Under the pieces are notes generated by a model. That model saw only the letters and a list, made by a program, of their open reading frames with translations. It was not told where the DNA came from and did no database searches. 64,000 bases of DNA, taken from positions 558,001-622,000 of the forward strand of contig NZ_MBQE01000004.1 of assembly GCF_001696535.1 (NCBI RefSeq), read 5' to 3'. The position numbers were made by a program, and so were the translations under genes. Below are positions 8,476 to 17,654 of this stretch, piece by piece; the first letter of the stretch is position 1, and every line of letters starts with the position of its first letter. This stretch comes from Stappia indica. GTDB taxonomy: Bacteria; Pseudomonadota; Alphaproteobacteria; Rhizobiales; Stappiaceae.

Positions 8476-11400
8476 ATGTGTGACCTTTGTGCGATGACCT
8501 ATCGGGACCCCGAGGTGCCCGTTGTCGCCGGCTACAGCTGCGACGAGACGTTTACTCCGGGGGCGGATGCGGACTTCGCGGTCATCAATGAGGGCGTGGA
8601 CGCTTCGGCAGGCACGTCCACCTCCTACACGATCAATGTCGGCGACAGCTTCAACGGCACTCTGACGAGCGGCGATCAGGACTGGGTGCGGGTCACGCTC
8701 GAGGCAGGTACGACCTACAACATCGCATTGACCGCAAACACGTCGGGCCTCGACACTTATCTTCGCGTCCACAACTCCTCCGGTACTCAGATCGCCTTCA
8801 ACGACGATGGAGGCGACGGCTTAAATTCGTTCCTCTCCTTCACTGCGACGACCGGCGGCACCTACTATCTGAACGCAGGCTCCTATAACGGTCTATCCAC
8901 CGGCAACTACACCCTGTCGATCACGGCCCCGCCGCCGCTCCCGGTCTTCGATAACGACCAGATCGCCGCGCAGCTGACCAATGGCTATTGGGAGTCGACC
9001 GGGCGCGCGCAGCGGTCCTTCAACGTGTCGTCCGGCGGTACGCTGGATGTGAACATCACGGGCCTGACGGCCGAAGGGCAGTTCCTGGCGACACAGGCGC
9101 TGGCTGCCTGGAGTGCGGTGACCGGTATCAACTTCAACTTCGTGTCCGGGGCCGCCGCGATCACGATCGACGACAACGACAGCGGCGCCTACAATAGCTC
9201 GACCACCAGCGGCAACACGATCCTGTCGTCGACCGTGAACGTCTCGACCGCCTGGCTCGCCAATTCCGGCACGACGATCGACAGCTATTCCTTCCAGACC
9301 TACCTGCACGAGATCGGTCATGCGCTGGGGCTGGGGCATGCCGGCAACTATAACAGCACGGCGACCTACGGCGTCGACAACCACTACAGGAACGACTCCT
9401 GGCAGGGCACCGTGATGTCCTACTTCGACCAGGACGAGAACACGTATATCAACGCCACGCGTGCCTACATCATCACGCCGATGGTGGCCGACATCATCGC
9501 CATCCAGAACCTGTACGGCGCATCGACGACGACCAATCTCGGCAACACCGTGTATGGCTCCACGGGCGCCAACAACACAGGCACCTATATCGACAATTTC
9601 CTGAGCTACGGAAACAACGTTGCGCTGACCATTTACGATAATGGCGGCATCGACCTTCTCGATTTCTCCGGGATCAATGCTGCCCAGCTGATCGACCTGC
9701 GTCCCGAGACCTATTCGAACGTGGGCGGGCTGACCGGCAACCTGACCATTGCTCGCGGCACTGTCATCGAGAACGCGACCGGTGGCAACGGCAACGATAC
9801 CCTCATCGGCAACAGCGCGAACAACCATCTGAACGGAAATGCCGGTGCCGACACAATGATCGGCGGTGCGGGCGATGACGTGTACTACGTCGACAATGTT
9901 GGAGATGTCGTCGTCGAGAATGCCGGCGAAGGCTACGATACGATCATCAGCTTCCTGTCGTTTGTGCTGTGGCAAAATGGCCAGAATATCGAAGCGTTGC
10001 AACTTCAAGGTACTGCAAACCTTAATGGTACCGGTAACGCTGTGGACAATACGATTACCGGCAATTCCGGCGACAACGAACTGAATGGAGCCGCTGGCGC
10101 TGACTGGATGATCGGCGGTGCTGGCAACGATACGTACATCGTCGACAATGTCGGCGACATGGTCGTCGAGAATGCGGGTGAGGGAACGGACCGTGTCTAC
10201 AGCTCGGTGAACTTCACGTTGAGTGCGCATAGCCAGCACCTTGAGAACCTGTATCTGACTGGAAGTTGGAACATCAACGGCTACGGCAATGGGCTGGCGA
10301 ACATCATTCAAGGCAACAGCGGCAACAACAGCCTCGGCGGTGGTGGTGGTAACGACACGCTGTATGGCGGTGGCGGCAACGACTCGCTCGATGGCGGTTG
10401 GGGTGCCGACCACATGCAAGGTGGCTGGGGCAACGACACCTACTATGTCGACAATGCCGGCGACACGATTGTGGAACTGTCGGGGCAGGGCACGGACAGC
10501 GTCTACTCTACGATCACGTTTGCCCTGAGTTCGCAGAGCCAGCATCTCGAGAACCTGTACCTGCAGGGGACGGGGAACATCAACGGCTACGGCAACGGCC
10601 AGAACAACATCATCGCCGGCAACATCGGCAACAACAGTCTCGGCGGTGGCAACGGCAACGACACGCTGTATGGCGGTGGTGGCAACGACAGCCTGGATGG
10701 CGGCAACGGTGCCGATCACATGGTCGGCGGCTGGGGCAACGACGTCTATTACGTCGACAATGCCGGCGACACGATCGTCGAGCTTGCCGGAGAAGGCACG
10801 GACAGCGTCTACTCGACGATCACGTTCGGCCTGAGCTCGCAGAGCCAGCATCTCGAAAACCTGTATCTGCAGGGGGCTGGGAACATCAACGGCTACGGCA
10901 ACGGCCAGAACAACATCATTGCGGGCAATATCGGCAACAACAGCCTTGCCGGTGGTGCCGGCAACGACACGCTGTATGGCGGTGGCGGCAACGATACGCT
11001 CGATGGCGGTTGGGGTGCCGATCACATGGTCGGCGGCTGGGGCAACGACGTCTATTATGTCGATAATGCCGGAGACACGATTGTCGAGCTTGCCGGAGAA
11101 GGTACGGACAGCGTCTACTCGACGATCACGTTCGGCCTGAGCTCGCAGAGCCAGCATCTCGAAAACCTGTATCTGCAGGGGACGGGGAACATCAACGGCT
11201 ACGGCAACGGCCAGAACAACATCATTGCGGGCAATATCGGCAACAACAGCCTTGCCGGTGGCAACGGCAACGACACGCTGTATGGCGGTGGCGGCAACGA
11301 CAACCTGGATGGCGGCAACGGCAACGATATCCTCGATGCCGGCTGGGGCTCTGACTTCCTGAACGGCGGTGCCGGCAATGACACTTTGACCGGAGGGTCT

Positions 11401-11625
11401 GGCGACGACACGTTCGCATTCCTGAATGCCGGCGACACGGACACGATCACCGATTTCGAGCACGGGATCGACACGATCCGGATCGGCGTTGGGGCGAGCA
11501 ACTTCTCGCAGGTGACGGTGACGGATGTGGGGGCGGACACGCATCTGACCTTCGGCACCAACACCATCGTGCTGCAAAACTTCGACCACACGCTGGTGTC
11601 GGAGAGCGACTTCAGCTTCGTGTGA
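8476..11625 (+). CDS. Serralysin-like RTX metalloprotease with PPC domain and long calcium-binding repeats
   Basis: 1049 residues. Order: short MCDLC leader; a pre-peptidase C-terminal (PPC) beta-domain at about 40-145; an M10 metzincin domain with the zinc site [11 protein letters not shown] (278-288) and Met-turn VMSYF (Met314); then RTX blocks of GGxGNDxLxGG type, the VDNxGDxVVE blocks recurring every 102 residues; and a C-terminus ending SDFSFV like type I secretion substrates. It should be a secreted calcium-stabilised protease. ATG 8476 follows GGGTGGA and is preferred to GTG 8440. No type I exporter genes are nearby. Confidence 0.88.
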   Translation: MCDLCAMTYRDPEVPVVAGYSCDETFTPGADADFAVINEGVDASAGTSTSYTINVGDSFNGTLTSGDQDWVRVTLEAGTTYNIALTANTSGLDTYLRVHNSSGTQIAFNDDGGDGLNSFLSFTATTGGTYYLNAGSYNGLSTGNYTLSITAPPPLPVFDNDQIAAQLTNGYWESTGRAQRSFNVSSGGTLDVNITGLTAEGQFLATQALAAWSAVTGINFNFVSGAAAITIDDNDSGAYNSSTTSGNTILSSTVNVSTAWLANSGTTIDSYSFQTYLHEIGHALGLGHAGNYNSTATYGVDNHYRNDSWQGTVMSYFDQDENTYINATRAYIITPMVADIIAIQNLYGASTTTNLGNTVYGSTGANNTGTYIDNFLSYGNNVALTIYDNGGIDLLDFSGINAAQLIDLRPETYSNVGGLTGNLTIARGTVIENATGGNGNDTLIGNSANNHLNGNAGADTMIGGAGDDVYYVDNVGDVVVENAGEGYDTIISFLSFVLWQNGQNIEALQLQGTANLNGTGNAVDNTITGNSGDNELNGAAGADWMIGGAGNDTYIVDNVGDMVVENAGEGTDRVYSSVNFTLSAHSQHLENLYLTGSWNINGYGNGLANIIQGNSGNNSLGGGGGNDTLYGGGGNDSLDGGWGADHMQGGWGNDTYYVDNAGDTIVELSGQGTDSVYSTITFALSSQSQHLENLYLQGTGNINGYGNGQNNIIAGNIGNNSLGGGNGNDTLYGGGGNDSLDGGNGADHMVGGWGNDVYYVDNAGDTIVELAGEGTDSVYSTITFGLSSQSQHLENLYLQGAGNINGYGNGQNNIIAGNIGNNSLAGGAGNDTLYGGGGNDTLDGGWGADHMVGGWGNDVYYVDNAGDTIVELAGEGTDSVYSTITFGLSSQSQHLENLYLQGTGNINGYGNGQNNIIAGNIGNNSLAGGNGNDTLYGGGGNDNLDGGNGNDILDAGWGSDFLNGGAGNDTLTGGSGDDTFAFLNAGDTDTITDFEHGIDTIRIGVGASNFSQVTVTDVGADTHLTFGTNTIVLQNFDHTLVSESDFSFV
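9889..11365 (+). repeat. Tandem 306-bp repeats inside the RTX gene
   Basis: The GTCGACAA(T)-type block starts near 10141, 10447, 10753 and 11059, exactly 306 bases (102 codons) apart. A diverged shorter unit lies upstream at about 9889 (252-base spacing). The units that begin near 10753 and 11059 are nearly identical at DNA level, including third positions, which points to recent duplication or gene conversion. Each unit encodes one set of calcium-binding nonapeptides plus a linker ending [15 protein letters not shown]. Confidence 0.85.
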
Positions 11626-11705
11626 TCGGAGGATAGGGCGAGCGCCCGGCGGGAGGAGAACTCTTCGTCGCCGGGACTTGCCGCGCTGCGACGCCTGTGC
11701 GACAC

Positions 11706-11741
11706 GAAACGGCATGCGGAAGCTCTTCCGCATGCCGTTTC
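11706..11741 (+). terminator. Hairpin after the RTX gene
   Basis: Arms GAAACGGCATGCGGAAG and CTTCCGCATGCCGTTTC are a perfect 17-base complement with a two-base centre, followed by TCTTTC. It lies 80 bases past the RTX stop and before the next gene. The T-tract is weak. Confidence 0.65.
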
Positions 11742-11772
11742 TCTTTCATCGAACCCTACCAGAGATCCGATC

Positions 11773-13098
11773 ATGGCCGCGGACACTGCCCACTCCGATG
11801 CCCTTGCCAGCCTGCGCGCCCGCCTTGCCGACCGCTCCGCCGTCATCGGCGTCATCGGTCTCGGCTATGTCGGCCTGCCGCTTGCCTTGCGCTTTTCGCA
11901 GATCGGCCATCCGATCGTCGGCTTCGACGTGGACCCGGCGAAGGTCGCAAGGCTCAACGCGGATCGCGGTTTTCCCCGCTATGTCGGCAATCGGCGCGAG
12001 GAGGTGCGGTTCGCCGGCCCCTTCGAAGCGACGACGGACTTCGCGCGCGCGGCCGACTGCGATGCGCTGATCATCTGCGTGCCGACGCCGCTCGGCCGCT
12101 TCCACGATCCGGACATCGGCTACATTCTCGATGCGGCCCGTGCCATTCGTCCCTACCTGCGGTCCGGCCAGGTGGTCGCGCTGGAATCGACCACTTATCC
12201 CGGCACCACCGAGGACGACATGCTGCCGGCGATGGCGCGCGAGGACCTTGTGGTGGGCCAGGACATCTTCGTCGTCTACTCGCCCGAGCGCGAAGATCCC
12301 GGCAACGCCAGCTTCGGCATCCGCGAGATCCCCAAGGTGGTGAGCGGCGTCACCGATGCGTGCCTTGCCGCGGCCGAGGCGCTCTACGGCTCCGCCGTCG
12401 ACCAGCTGGTGCCGGTCTCCTCGACCCGCGTCGCCGAGATGACCAAGCTGCTGGAGAACATCCACCGGGCGGTCAATATCGGCCTCGTCAACGAGATGAA
12501 GACGCTCGCCGACCGCATGGGTATCGACATTTTCGAGGTTATCCGCGCCGCCGCCACCAAGCCCTTCGGCTTCACCGCCTTCTATCCCGGGCCCGGCGTC
12601 GGCGGTCACTGCATCCCGGTCGACCCGTTCTATCTGACCTGGAAGGCGCGCGAATACGGCCTGCACACCCGCTTCATCGAGCTGGCCGGCGAGATCAACC
12701 GCTACATGCCGGACTTCATCGTCGAGAAGCTGATGGACGCGCTCAACGGCCACCGCAAGGCGCTCAACGGCGCGAAGGTGCTGGTGCTCGGAGCCGCCTT
12801 CAAGAAGAACATCGACGACATTCGCGAGTCGCCGAGCCTGATGGTGATGGAGCGGATCGTCGCGCGGGGAGGGGAGCTCTCCTATGCCGACCCCTTCGTG
12901 CCGCAGCTGGTGCTGGAAAGCGGCCACGGCTTCGCGGCCGTGGAGGCGGATGCCGAGACCATCGCCAGCCAGGATGCGGTTGTGATTGCCACCGATCACG
13001 ATGCCTTCGACTACGCGATGATCCTCGACAAGGCGAAGCTGGTGATCGACACGCGCGGCCGCTATCCGGCGAGCGAGCCGAAAGTGACGCGCGCCTGA
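11773..13098 (+). CDS. UDP-sugar 6-dehydrogenase (UDP-GlcNAc dehydrogenase, WecC/WbpA/TviB type)
   Basis: 441 residues of the UDP-glucose/GDP-mannose dehydrogenase family. The NAD fold motif GLGYVGLP is at residues 29-36. The catalytic cysteine is in GGHCIPVDPFYL (Cys280), the form seen in UDP-N-acetylhexosamine dehydrogenases rather than GDP-mannose dehydrogenase AlgD. It makes a UDP-uronic acid from a UDP-hexose(amine) for surface polysaccharide. So although GDP-mannose genes lie upstream, this enzyme probably uses a UDP substrate. A terminator follows. Confidence 0.85.
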   Translation: MAADTAHSDALASLRARLADRSAVIGVIGLGYVGLPLALRFSQIGHPIVGFDVDPAKVARLNADRGFPRYVGNRREEVRFAGPFEATTDFARAADCDALIICVPTPLGRFHDPDIGYILDAARAIRPYLRSGQVVALESTTYPGTTEDDMLPAMAREDLVVGQDIFVVYSPEREDPGNASFGIREIPKVVSGVTDACLAAAEALYGSAVDQLVPVSSTRVAEMTKLLENIHRAVNIGLVNEMKTLADRMGIDIFEVIRAAATKPFGFTAFYPGPGVGGHCIPVDPFYLTWKAREYGLHTRFIELAGEINRYMPDFIVEKLMDALNGHRKALNGAKVLVLGAAFKKNIDDIRESPSLMVMERIVARGGELSYADPFVPQLVLESGHGFAAVEADAETIASQDAVVIATDHDAFDYAMILDKAKLVIDTRGRYPASEPKVTRA

Positions 13099-13110
13099 CC
13101 CTGTGCCAAA

Positions 13111-13135
13111 GGCCGGCATGGCGGACATGCCGGCC
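13111..13135 (+). terminator. Rho-independent terminator after the UDP-sugar dehydrogenase
   Basis: Arms GGCCGGCATG and CATGCCGGCC enclose a GCGGA loop. A T-rich stretch (TTGTATTTTT) begins about ten bases later. It separates the sugar gene from ileS. Confidence 0.7.
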
Positions 13136-13239
13136 GTGACGATTGTATTTTTCCTGCCGGTCGGCTAACCCACGCAACGACATCTTGCGGGCTGCGGGCC
13201 GTCTTGACCCGGCAACCAATTCAGAACGGGACATCTGTG

Positions 13240-16200
13240 ATGTACGAAGCCATCGATCCGAATCCCAATTTTCCCAAGCTCGAGGAAGACATCCTCAAGT
13301 TCTGGCAGGAGAACCGGATTTTCGAAGCTTCGGTGGAGAACCGCCGCAACCAGGACGGGGCGGGCGAATACATCTTCTACGACGGCCCTCCCTTCGCCAA
13401 CGGGTTGCCGCATTACGGGCACCTGGCCACCGGCTTCGTCAAGGACCTGATCCCGCGCTACCGCACCATGCGCGGCGACTGCGTCGAGCGGCGTTTCGGC
13501 TGGGACTGCCACGGCCTGCCGGCGGAGCTGACGTCGGAGAAGGAACTCGGCATCTCGGGCCGCAACGAGATCCTCGAATACGGCATCGGCAAGTTCAACG
13601 AGCACTGCTCGGTCTCGGTCATGCGCTTCACCAACGAGTGGCGCTATTATGTCGAGCGCCAGGGCCGCTGGGTCGACTTCGAGAACGACTACAAGACCAT
13701 GAATCTCTCCTTCATGGAGAGCGTGATCTGGGGCTTCAAGCAGCTCTGGGACAAGGGGCTGGTCTATCGCGGCTACCGCGTCGTGCCCTATTCCTGGGCC
13801 GTGCAGACGCCGCTGTCGAACTTCGAGACGCGCCTCGACAACTCCTATCGCGAGCGCCAGGACCCGGCGCTGACCGTCGGCTTCCTGCTCAAGGGCGAGC
13901 GCTTCGCCTCGGTGCCGACGCGCCTGCTCGCCTGGACGACGACGCCCTGGACCCTGCCGTCCAACCTTGCGCTCGCCGTATCGCCGGATCTCGACTACGC
14001 GATCCTGGAAAAGGACGGCGTGCGCGTGATCCTCGCCGAAGCGGCGCTGGAGCGCTACGAGCGCGAGTTCGGCGAGTGGCAGAAGGTCGGCGCGCTCAAG
14101 GGCGCGGAGCTGGCCGGCACCGCCTACGAGCCGCTCTTCCCGTATTTCAAGGACACCGAGAACGCCTTCGCGGTGCTTGCCGCTGCCTTCGTCGAGGCCG
14201 GCGACGGCACGGGCTGCGTGCACATCGCGCCGGGCTTCGGTGAGGACGACTTCGAGCTGGCCCGCGACCGCGGCATCCCGCTGGTCGTACCGGTGGACGA
14301 GGCGGGCAACTTCACCGCCGAGGTTGCCGACTATGTCGGCCAGAACGTCATCGAGGCGAACAAGGACATCATCCGCGACCTCAAGGCGCGCGGCGATACG
14401 GTCTATCGCCACGAGACCTATCTGCACGACTATCCCCACTGCTGGCGCACCGACACGCCGCTGATCTACAAGGCGATCGACGCCTGGTACGTCGCCGTCT
14501 CCCAGTTCAAGGACCGGATGGTCGAGCTCAACCAGCAGATCGACTGGGTTCCCTCGCATGTGCGCGACGGCCAGTTCGGAAAGTGGCTGGAAAACGCCCG
14601 CGACTGGAACATCTCGCGCAACCGCTTCTGGGGCTGCCCGATCCCGGTCTGGGTGAGCGACGACCCGAACCATCCGCGCATGGACGTCTACGGTTCGCTG
14701 GAGGAGCTGGAGCGCGATTTCGGCGTGAAGGTGGACAATCTGCACCGTCCGATGATCGACGAGCTGGTTCGCCCGAACCCGGACGACCCGACCGGCAAGG
14801 CGATGATGCGCCGCGTGCCGGAAGTGCTGGACGTGTGGTTCGATTCCGGCTCGATGCCCTTCGCCCAGCAGCACTATCCGTTCGAGAACAAGGAGCATTT
14901 CGAGCGGAACTTCCCGGCCGACTTCATCGTCGAATACGTCGCCCAGACCCGCGGCTGGTTCTACACGCTGATGGTCCTGTCGACGGCGATCTTCGACCGT
15001 GCGCCGTTCCGCAATGCGGTCTGCCACGGCGTGGTGCTGGACGAGAACAAGCAGAAGCTCTCCAAGCGGCTGCAGAACTATCCGGACCCGGTCGGCGTCT
15101 TCAACACCTACGGCGCCGACGCGTTGCGCTGGTACATGCTGTCCTCGCCGCTGCTGGTCGGCGGCGACCTGGCGGTGGCCAAGGACGGCCGCGGCATCGC
15201 CCAGGCGCTGCGCCAGGCGATCATCCCGATCTGGAGCGCCTATTACTTCTTCACGCTCTATGCCAATGCCGACCAGTACAAGGCGCAGGTCCGCTTCGAC
15301 CAGAAGGGCCTGCTGGACCGCTATATCCTGGCCAAGACCCGCGAGCTGATCGAGAAGATCGAAGGCTCGCTGGATGCCTACGATATCCCGTCCGCCTATT
15401 CGCATGTGCCGGGCTATATCGACGCACTCAACAACTGGTACATCCGCCGTTCGCGCTCGCGCTTCTGGGGCGAGGAGCTGAACGACGACAAGCGCGACGC
15501 GCTGGACACGCTCTACACGGTGCTGACGCACCTGATGCGCGTGCTGGCCCCGATGATGCCGTTCGTCAGCGAGCGCATCTACAAGGGCCTGACGGGCGAA
15601 CTGTCCGTGCATCTGGCCGACTGGCCGGAGGCAGGCAAGATGCCGAGCGATCCGGATCTCGTGCGCCGCATGGACCTGATCCGCGACGTCTGCAACTCGG
15701 TGATGTCGCTGCGCGAGGCCAAGCGCCTGCGCGCACGCCTGCCGCTGAAGACGCTGACCGTCGCCCATGCGGACATCGAGGACCTGCGCCCGTATTCGCA
15801 GCTCATCGCCGACGAGGTGAACGTCAAGGAGCTGGTGCTGGAGGCCGACCCGCTGTCGGTCGGCGAGCACAGCCTGGTGGTCAAGCCGCAGATCGGCAAG
15901 CGCCTGGGCCAGAAGATGAAGGAGGTCATGACCGCCTCCAAGACCGGCAACTGGACGCTGCGGCCCGACGGCATCGTCGAGCTGGCCGGCGTCGAGCTGC
16001 CGCCCGAAGACTACACCATGCGCGTCATGGCGCCGGAAGGGTCGGACACCGGCCTCTTCGATGCCAGCCGCGGCGTGGTGGTGATGGACACGCGGATCTA
16101 TCCCGAGCTGGAGCGCGAAGGTTATGCCCGCGACGTGGTCCGCCTGATCCAGCAGACCCGCAAGGACGGGGGGCTGCAGGTGACCGACCGCATCCGCCTC

Positions 16201-16377
16201 AATCTGGTCCTGCCGGAGGCGCTGGTCCAGGCGGTGGAGGAGCACCGCTCCCGCATCGCCCAGGACACGCTGGCGCTGGAGCTGACCATCGGCGGCGCGC
16301 TGGATGGCGCCTACCGTGCCACGCACGAGGTCGGCGGCAGCGAGATTGCCATCGAGCTCGTCAAGGCCGAGGCCTGA
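13240..16377 (+). CDS. ileS: Isoleucyl-tRNA synthetase, type 2 (eukaryotic-like)
   Basis: 1045 residues charging tRNA-Ile. The class I signature is canonical HYGH (58-61) within PFANGLPHYGHLATG; the second signature is KLSKR (606-610) in ENKQKLSKRLQNYPDP. The N-terminal layout, the KLSKRLQNYPDP form and the C-terminal region match IleRS2, the group including eukaryotic cytosolic enzymes and many naturally mupirocin-tolerant bacteria, rather than classical bacterial IleRS1. The editing domain is present (TWTTTPWTLPSNLAL-like block). ATG 13240 matches family starts; in-frame TTG 13204 and GTG 13237 lie upstream. Confidence 0.93.
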   Translation: MYEAIDPNPNFPKLEEDILKFWQENRIFEASVENRRNQDGAGEYIFYDGPPFANGLPHYGHLATGFVKDLIPRYRTMRGDCVERRFGWDCHGLPAELTSEKELGISGRNEILEYGIGKFNEHCSVSVMRFTNEWRYYVERQGRWVDFENDYKTMNLSFMESVIWGFKQLWDKGLVYRGYRVVPYSWAVQTPLSNFETRLDNSYRERQDPALTVGFLLKGERFASVPTRLLAWTTTPWTLPSNLALAVSPDLDYAILEKDGVRVILAEAALERYEREFGEWQKVGALKGAELAGTAYEPLFPYFKDTENAFAVLAAAFVEAGDGTGCVHIAPGFGEDDFELARDRGIPLVVPVDEAGNFTAEVADYVGQNVIEANKDIIRDLKARGDTVYRHETYLHDYPHCWRTDTPLIYKAIDAWYVAVSQFKDRMVELNQQIDWVPSHVRDGQFGKWLENARDWNISRNRFWGCPIPVWVSDDPNHPRMDVYGSLEELERDFGVKVDNLHRPMIDELVRPNPDDPTGKAMMRRVPEVLDVWFDSGSMPFAQQHYPFENKEHFERNFPADFIVEYVAQTRGWFYTLMVLSTAIFDRAPFRNAVCHGVVLDENKQKLSKRLQNYPDPVGVFNTYGADALRWYMLSSPLLVGGDLAVAKDGRGIAQALRQAIIPIWSAYYFFTLYANADQYKAQVRFDQKGLLDRYILAKTRELIEKIEGSLDAYDIPSAYSHVPGYIDALNNWYIRRSRSRFWGEELNDDKRDALDTLYTVLTHLMRVLAPMMPFVSERIYKGLTGELSVHLADWPEAGKMPSDPDLVRRMDLIRDVCNSVMSLREAKRLRARLPLKTLTVAHADIEDLRPYSQLIADEVNVKELVLEADPLSVGEHSLVVKPQIGKRLGQKMKEVMTASKTGNWTLRPDGIVELAGVELPPEDYTMRVMAPEGSDTGLFDASRGVVVMDTRIYPELEREGYARDVVRLIQQTRKDGGLQVTDRIRLNLVLPEALVQAVEEHRSRIAQDTLALELTIGGALDGAYRATHEVGGSEIAIELVKAEA

Positions 16378-16401
16378 TCGCGGGGATTGCACTGACAAGG
16401 C

Positions 16402-16424
16402 CCGCGGGGACAAGTGCCCCGCGG
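16402..16424 (+). terminator. Hairpin after ileS
   Basis: Arms CCGCGGGG and CCCCGCGG with a seven-base loop, 25 bases after the ileS stop. There is no T-run, so factor-independent termination is uncertain. Confidence 0.5.
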
Positions 16425-16477
16425 ACCAACGCCTAGCGCGGTCCGGCGGCGGACCACGACGACGGGGACAAGCGGTA

Positions 16478-16640
16478 AAACGAGATTGAGAGAGCTTTCT
16501 CGAAATCTCGCGTCGCCGTTTGAGCGTTTGATTTTAAGTATCTGAAATTGTTTTGTTATTTTTGTTGGGTTGTTCTCCCGAATTTCGAGACGGATTTTGC
16601 AAAAATCGCTCTCGAAATCCGCTGAATTCGAGACGGCGGT
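16478..16640. other. AT-rich islet with repeated TCTCGAAAT motifs and hairpin
   Basis: In this gene-free stretch base composition drops well below the surrounding DNA (runs such as TTGTTTTGTTATTTTTG). The motif TCTCGAAAT or its complement occurs at 16498-16506, 16582-16590 and 16610-16618, with a related ATTCGAGA near 16624. The second and third copies are arms of a long hairpin with A/T-rich inner stem. No convincing coding frame covers it. Confidence 0.5.
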
Positions 16641-16699
16641 CCTAACTGGCCGGACGACTTGAATGATCGGGCGATGGACCTGCCCGCATCGCTTCCCCC

Positions 16700-16955
16700 T
16701 TGCGCAAACCTCCCCCGCGTCTTCCCGGGCAAGGCGAAGCCGCGACCCGGGACCGGAGAGCCACGGCGGTCGTGGCATGGTTCCGGAGCGCACCTCACAG
16801 GCCCTCGGCTCTCCGATCCCGCATCTTCGCTTACGCTTCGTGCGGGATGACGCCGGAGAGGTTGGAGCGCAGGAGCATCCGCTGAGGGTGCCAATGGGTC
16901 CCGGCTCTCCGGCTTCGCCTACGGCCGGGATGACCTCTGAGAGGGAGGCGGGGCC
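16700..16955. repeat. Palindromic intergenic repeat mosaic, left side of the GIY-YIG gene
   Basis: Three GC-rich imperfect palindromes occur here: CCCGGGCAAGGCGAAGCC.. near 16725, CCCGCATCTTCGCTTACG.. near 16817, and a CCCGGCTCTCCGGCTTCGCC..GGCCGGGATGACC module near 16899. The last is preceded by GAGGGTGCCAATGGGT and repeated almost word for word twice to the right of the GIY-YIG gene. Confidence 0.7.
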
Positions 16956-17000
16956 GTTCCCTGCGGACGGGAAGGCTGCCGGAAATGCGTTCCGCCAAGT

Positions 17001-17288
17001 CTACCTGTTGAGCTGTTCGTAGAGGTCGTCCCACTCAGGATTGAACGCGTCGATCGCCTGGATCTTCCACTCCCGCTTCCAGCGTTTCAGGCGCTTTTCC
17101 TGCGCGATTGCCTCGTTCACGGACGAATGTTCCTCGTAATAGACGAGGCGGCCGACGCCATGTCGGCGAGTGAAACCCTCGCCTTGCCCTTCGCGATGCT
17201 CGAAGACCCTCCGGGCAAGGTCGTTGGTCACCCCGACATACAGCGTGCCATGGTGTCGGCTGGCGAGAATGTAGACGAAGTATGCCAT
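17001..17288 (-). CDS. Small GIY-YIG nuclease-domain protein
   Basis: 95 residues. The GIY-YIG signature appears as YFVYILAS and TLYVGVTNDLARRVFEHREG, with the conserved Arg after it and a Glu in YYEEHSSVNEAIAQEKRLKRWKREWK, the usual pattern of UvrC-like stand-alone nuclease domains. Such proteins cut DNA non-specifically or at structures; most are uncharacterised. ATG 17288 is chosen because the fold begins at once. Unusually, it lies between copies of a palindromic intergenic repeat. Confidence 0.85.
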   Translation of the reverse strand: MAYFVYILASRHHGTLYVGVTNDLARRVFEHREGQGEGFTRRHGVGRLVYYEEHSSVNEAIAQEKRLKRWKREWKIQAIDAFNPEWDDLYEQLNR

Positions 17289-17336
17289 CCCGCGATGGTT
17301 GTGGCAGGTTGCGGAAATTGCAAGCGGTGAACCGTG

Positions 17337-17650
17337 GAGGCTGGAGCGCACCACACCTGCTGAGGGTGCCAATGGATCCCGGCTCTTCGGCTTCGCCTGT
17401 GGCCGGGATGACGGCCGAGGGTCGGGGCACGACCTCACATCCCTTCGGCTGTCACCCCGGGCAAGCGCAGCGCGACCCGGGGCCTATTGGTTTCCAGAGC
17501 GGCGGCGAGGTACGTCGCGCCGCCCCTCTAGGACACTTCGCAGGATCGCACGAGCAACGACGCCTCACGCCGGCTGAGGGTGCCAATGGGTCCCGGCTCT
17601 CCGGCTTCGCCTGCGGCCGGGATGACCTCCGAGAGGGAGGCGCCGCCCGC
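17337..17650. repeat. Palindromic intergenic repeat mosaic, right side of the GIY-YIG gene
   Basis: This gene-free stretch holds two further copies of the GAGGGTGCCAATGG(G/A)TCC + CCCGGCTC..GGCCGGGATGAC module (near 17362-17413 and 17575-17632). Between them is a CCCCGGGCAAGCGCAGCG..CCCGGGG palindrome near 17455. All copies have the same orientation as the one left of the GIY-YIG gene. Confidence 0.75.
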
Positions 17651-17654
17651 CCCC

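Noticed and set aside
10141-11365. Regularly spaced repeats that might suggest a CRISPR array
   Set aside because: The units are 306 bases, in frame and encode calcium-binding RTX modules.
8893-11733. A 946-residue open frame on the strand opposite the RTX gene
   Set aside because: It mirrors the 306-bp repeats, has an Arg/Val-rich composition typical of antisense frames in GC-rich genes, and overlaps a gene with clear zinc and RTX motifs.
7805-13098. Type I secretion genes for the RTX protease
   Set aside because: No ABC exporter, adaptor or TolC-like gene is encoded nearby; the exporter must be elsewhere.
11773-13098. GDP-mannose dehydrogenase (AlgD) for alginate
   Set aside because: The active-site block is GGHCIPVDPFYL, the UDP-hexosamine type, and no alginate polymerase genes are present.
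13165-16413. A 1082-residue frame opposite ileS
   Set aside because: It is a shadow of ileS; the plus strand has both synthetase signatures and full-length homology by motif.
16311-16793. Open frame of about 160 residues across the AT-rich islet
   Set aside because: It overlaps the end of ileS, runs through palindromic repeats and changes composition midway; no ribosome site or motif.
16700-17650. Possible insertion sequence around the GIY-YIG gene
   Set aside because: No transposase, no terminal inverted repeats flanking the whole unit and no target duplication could be seen; repeats are direct copies of a short module.
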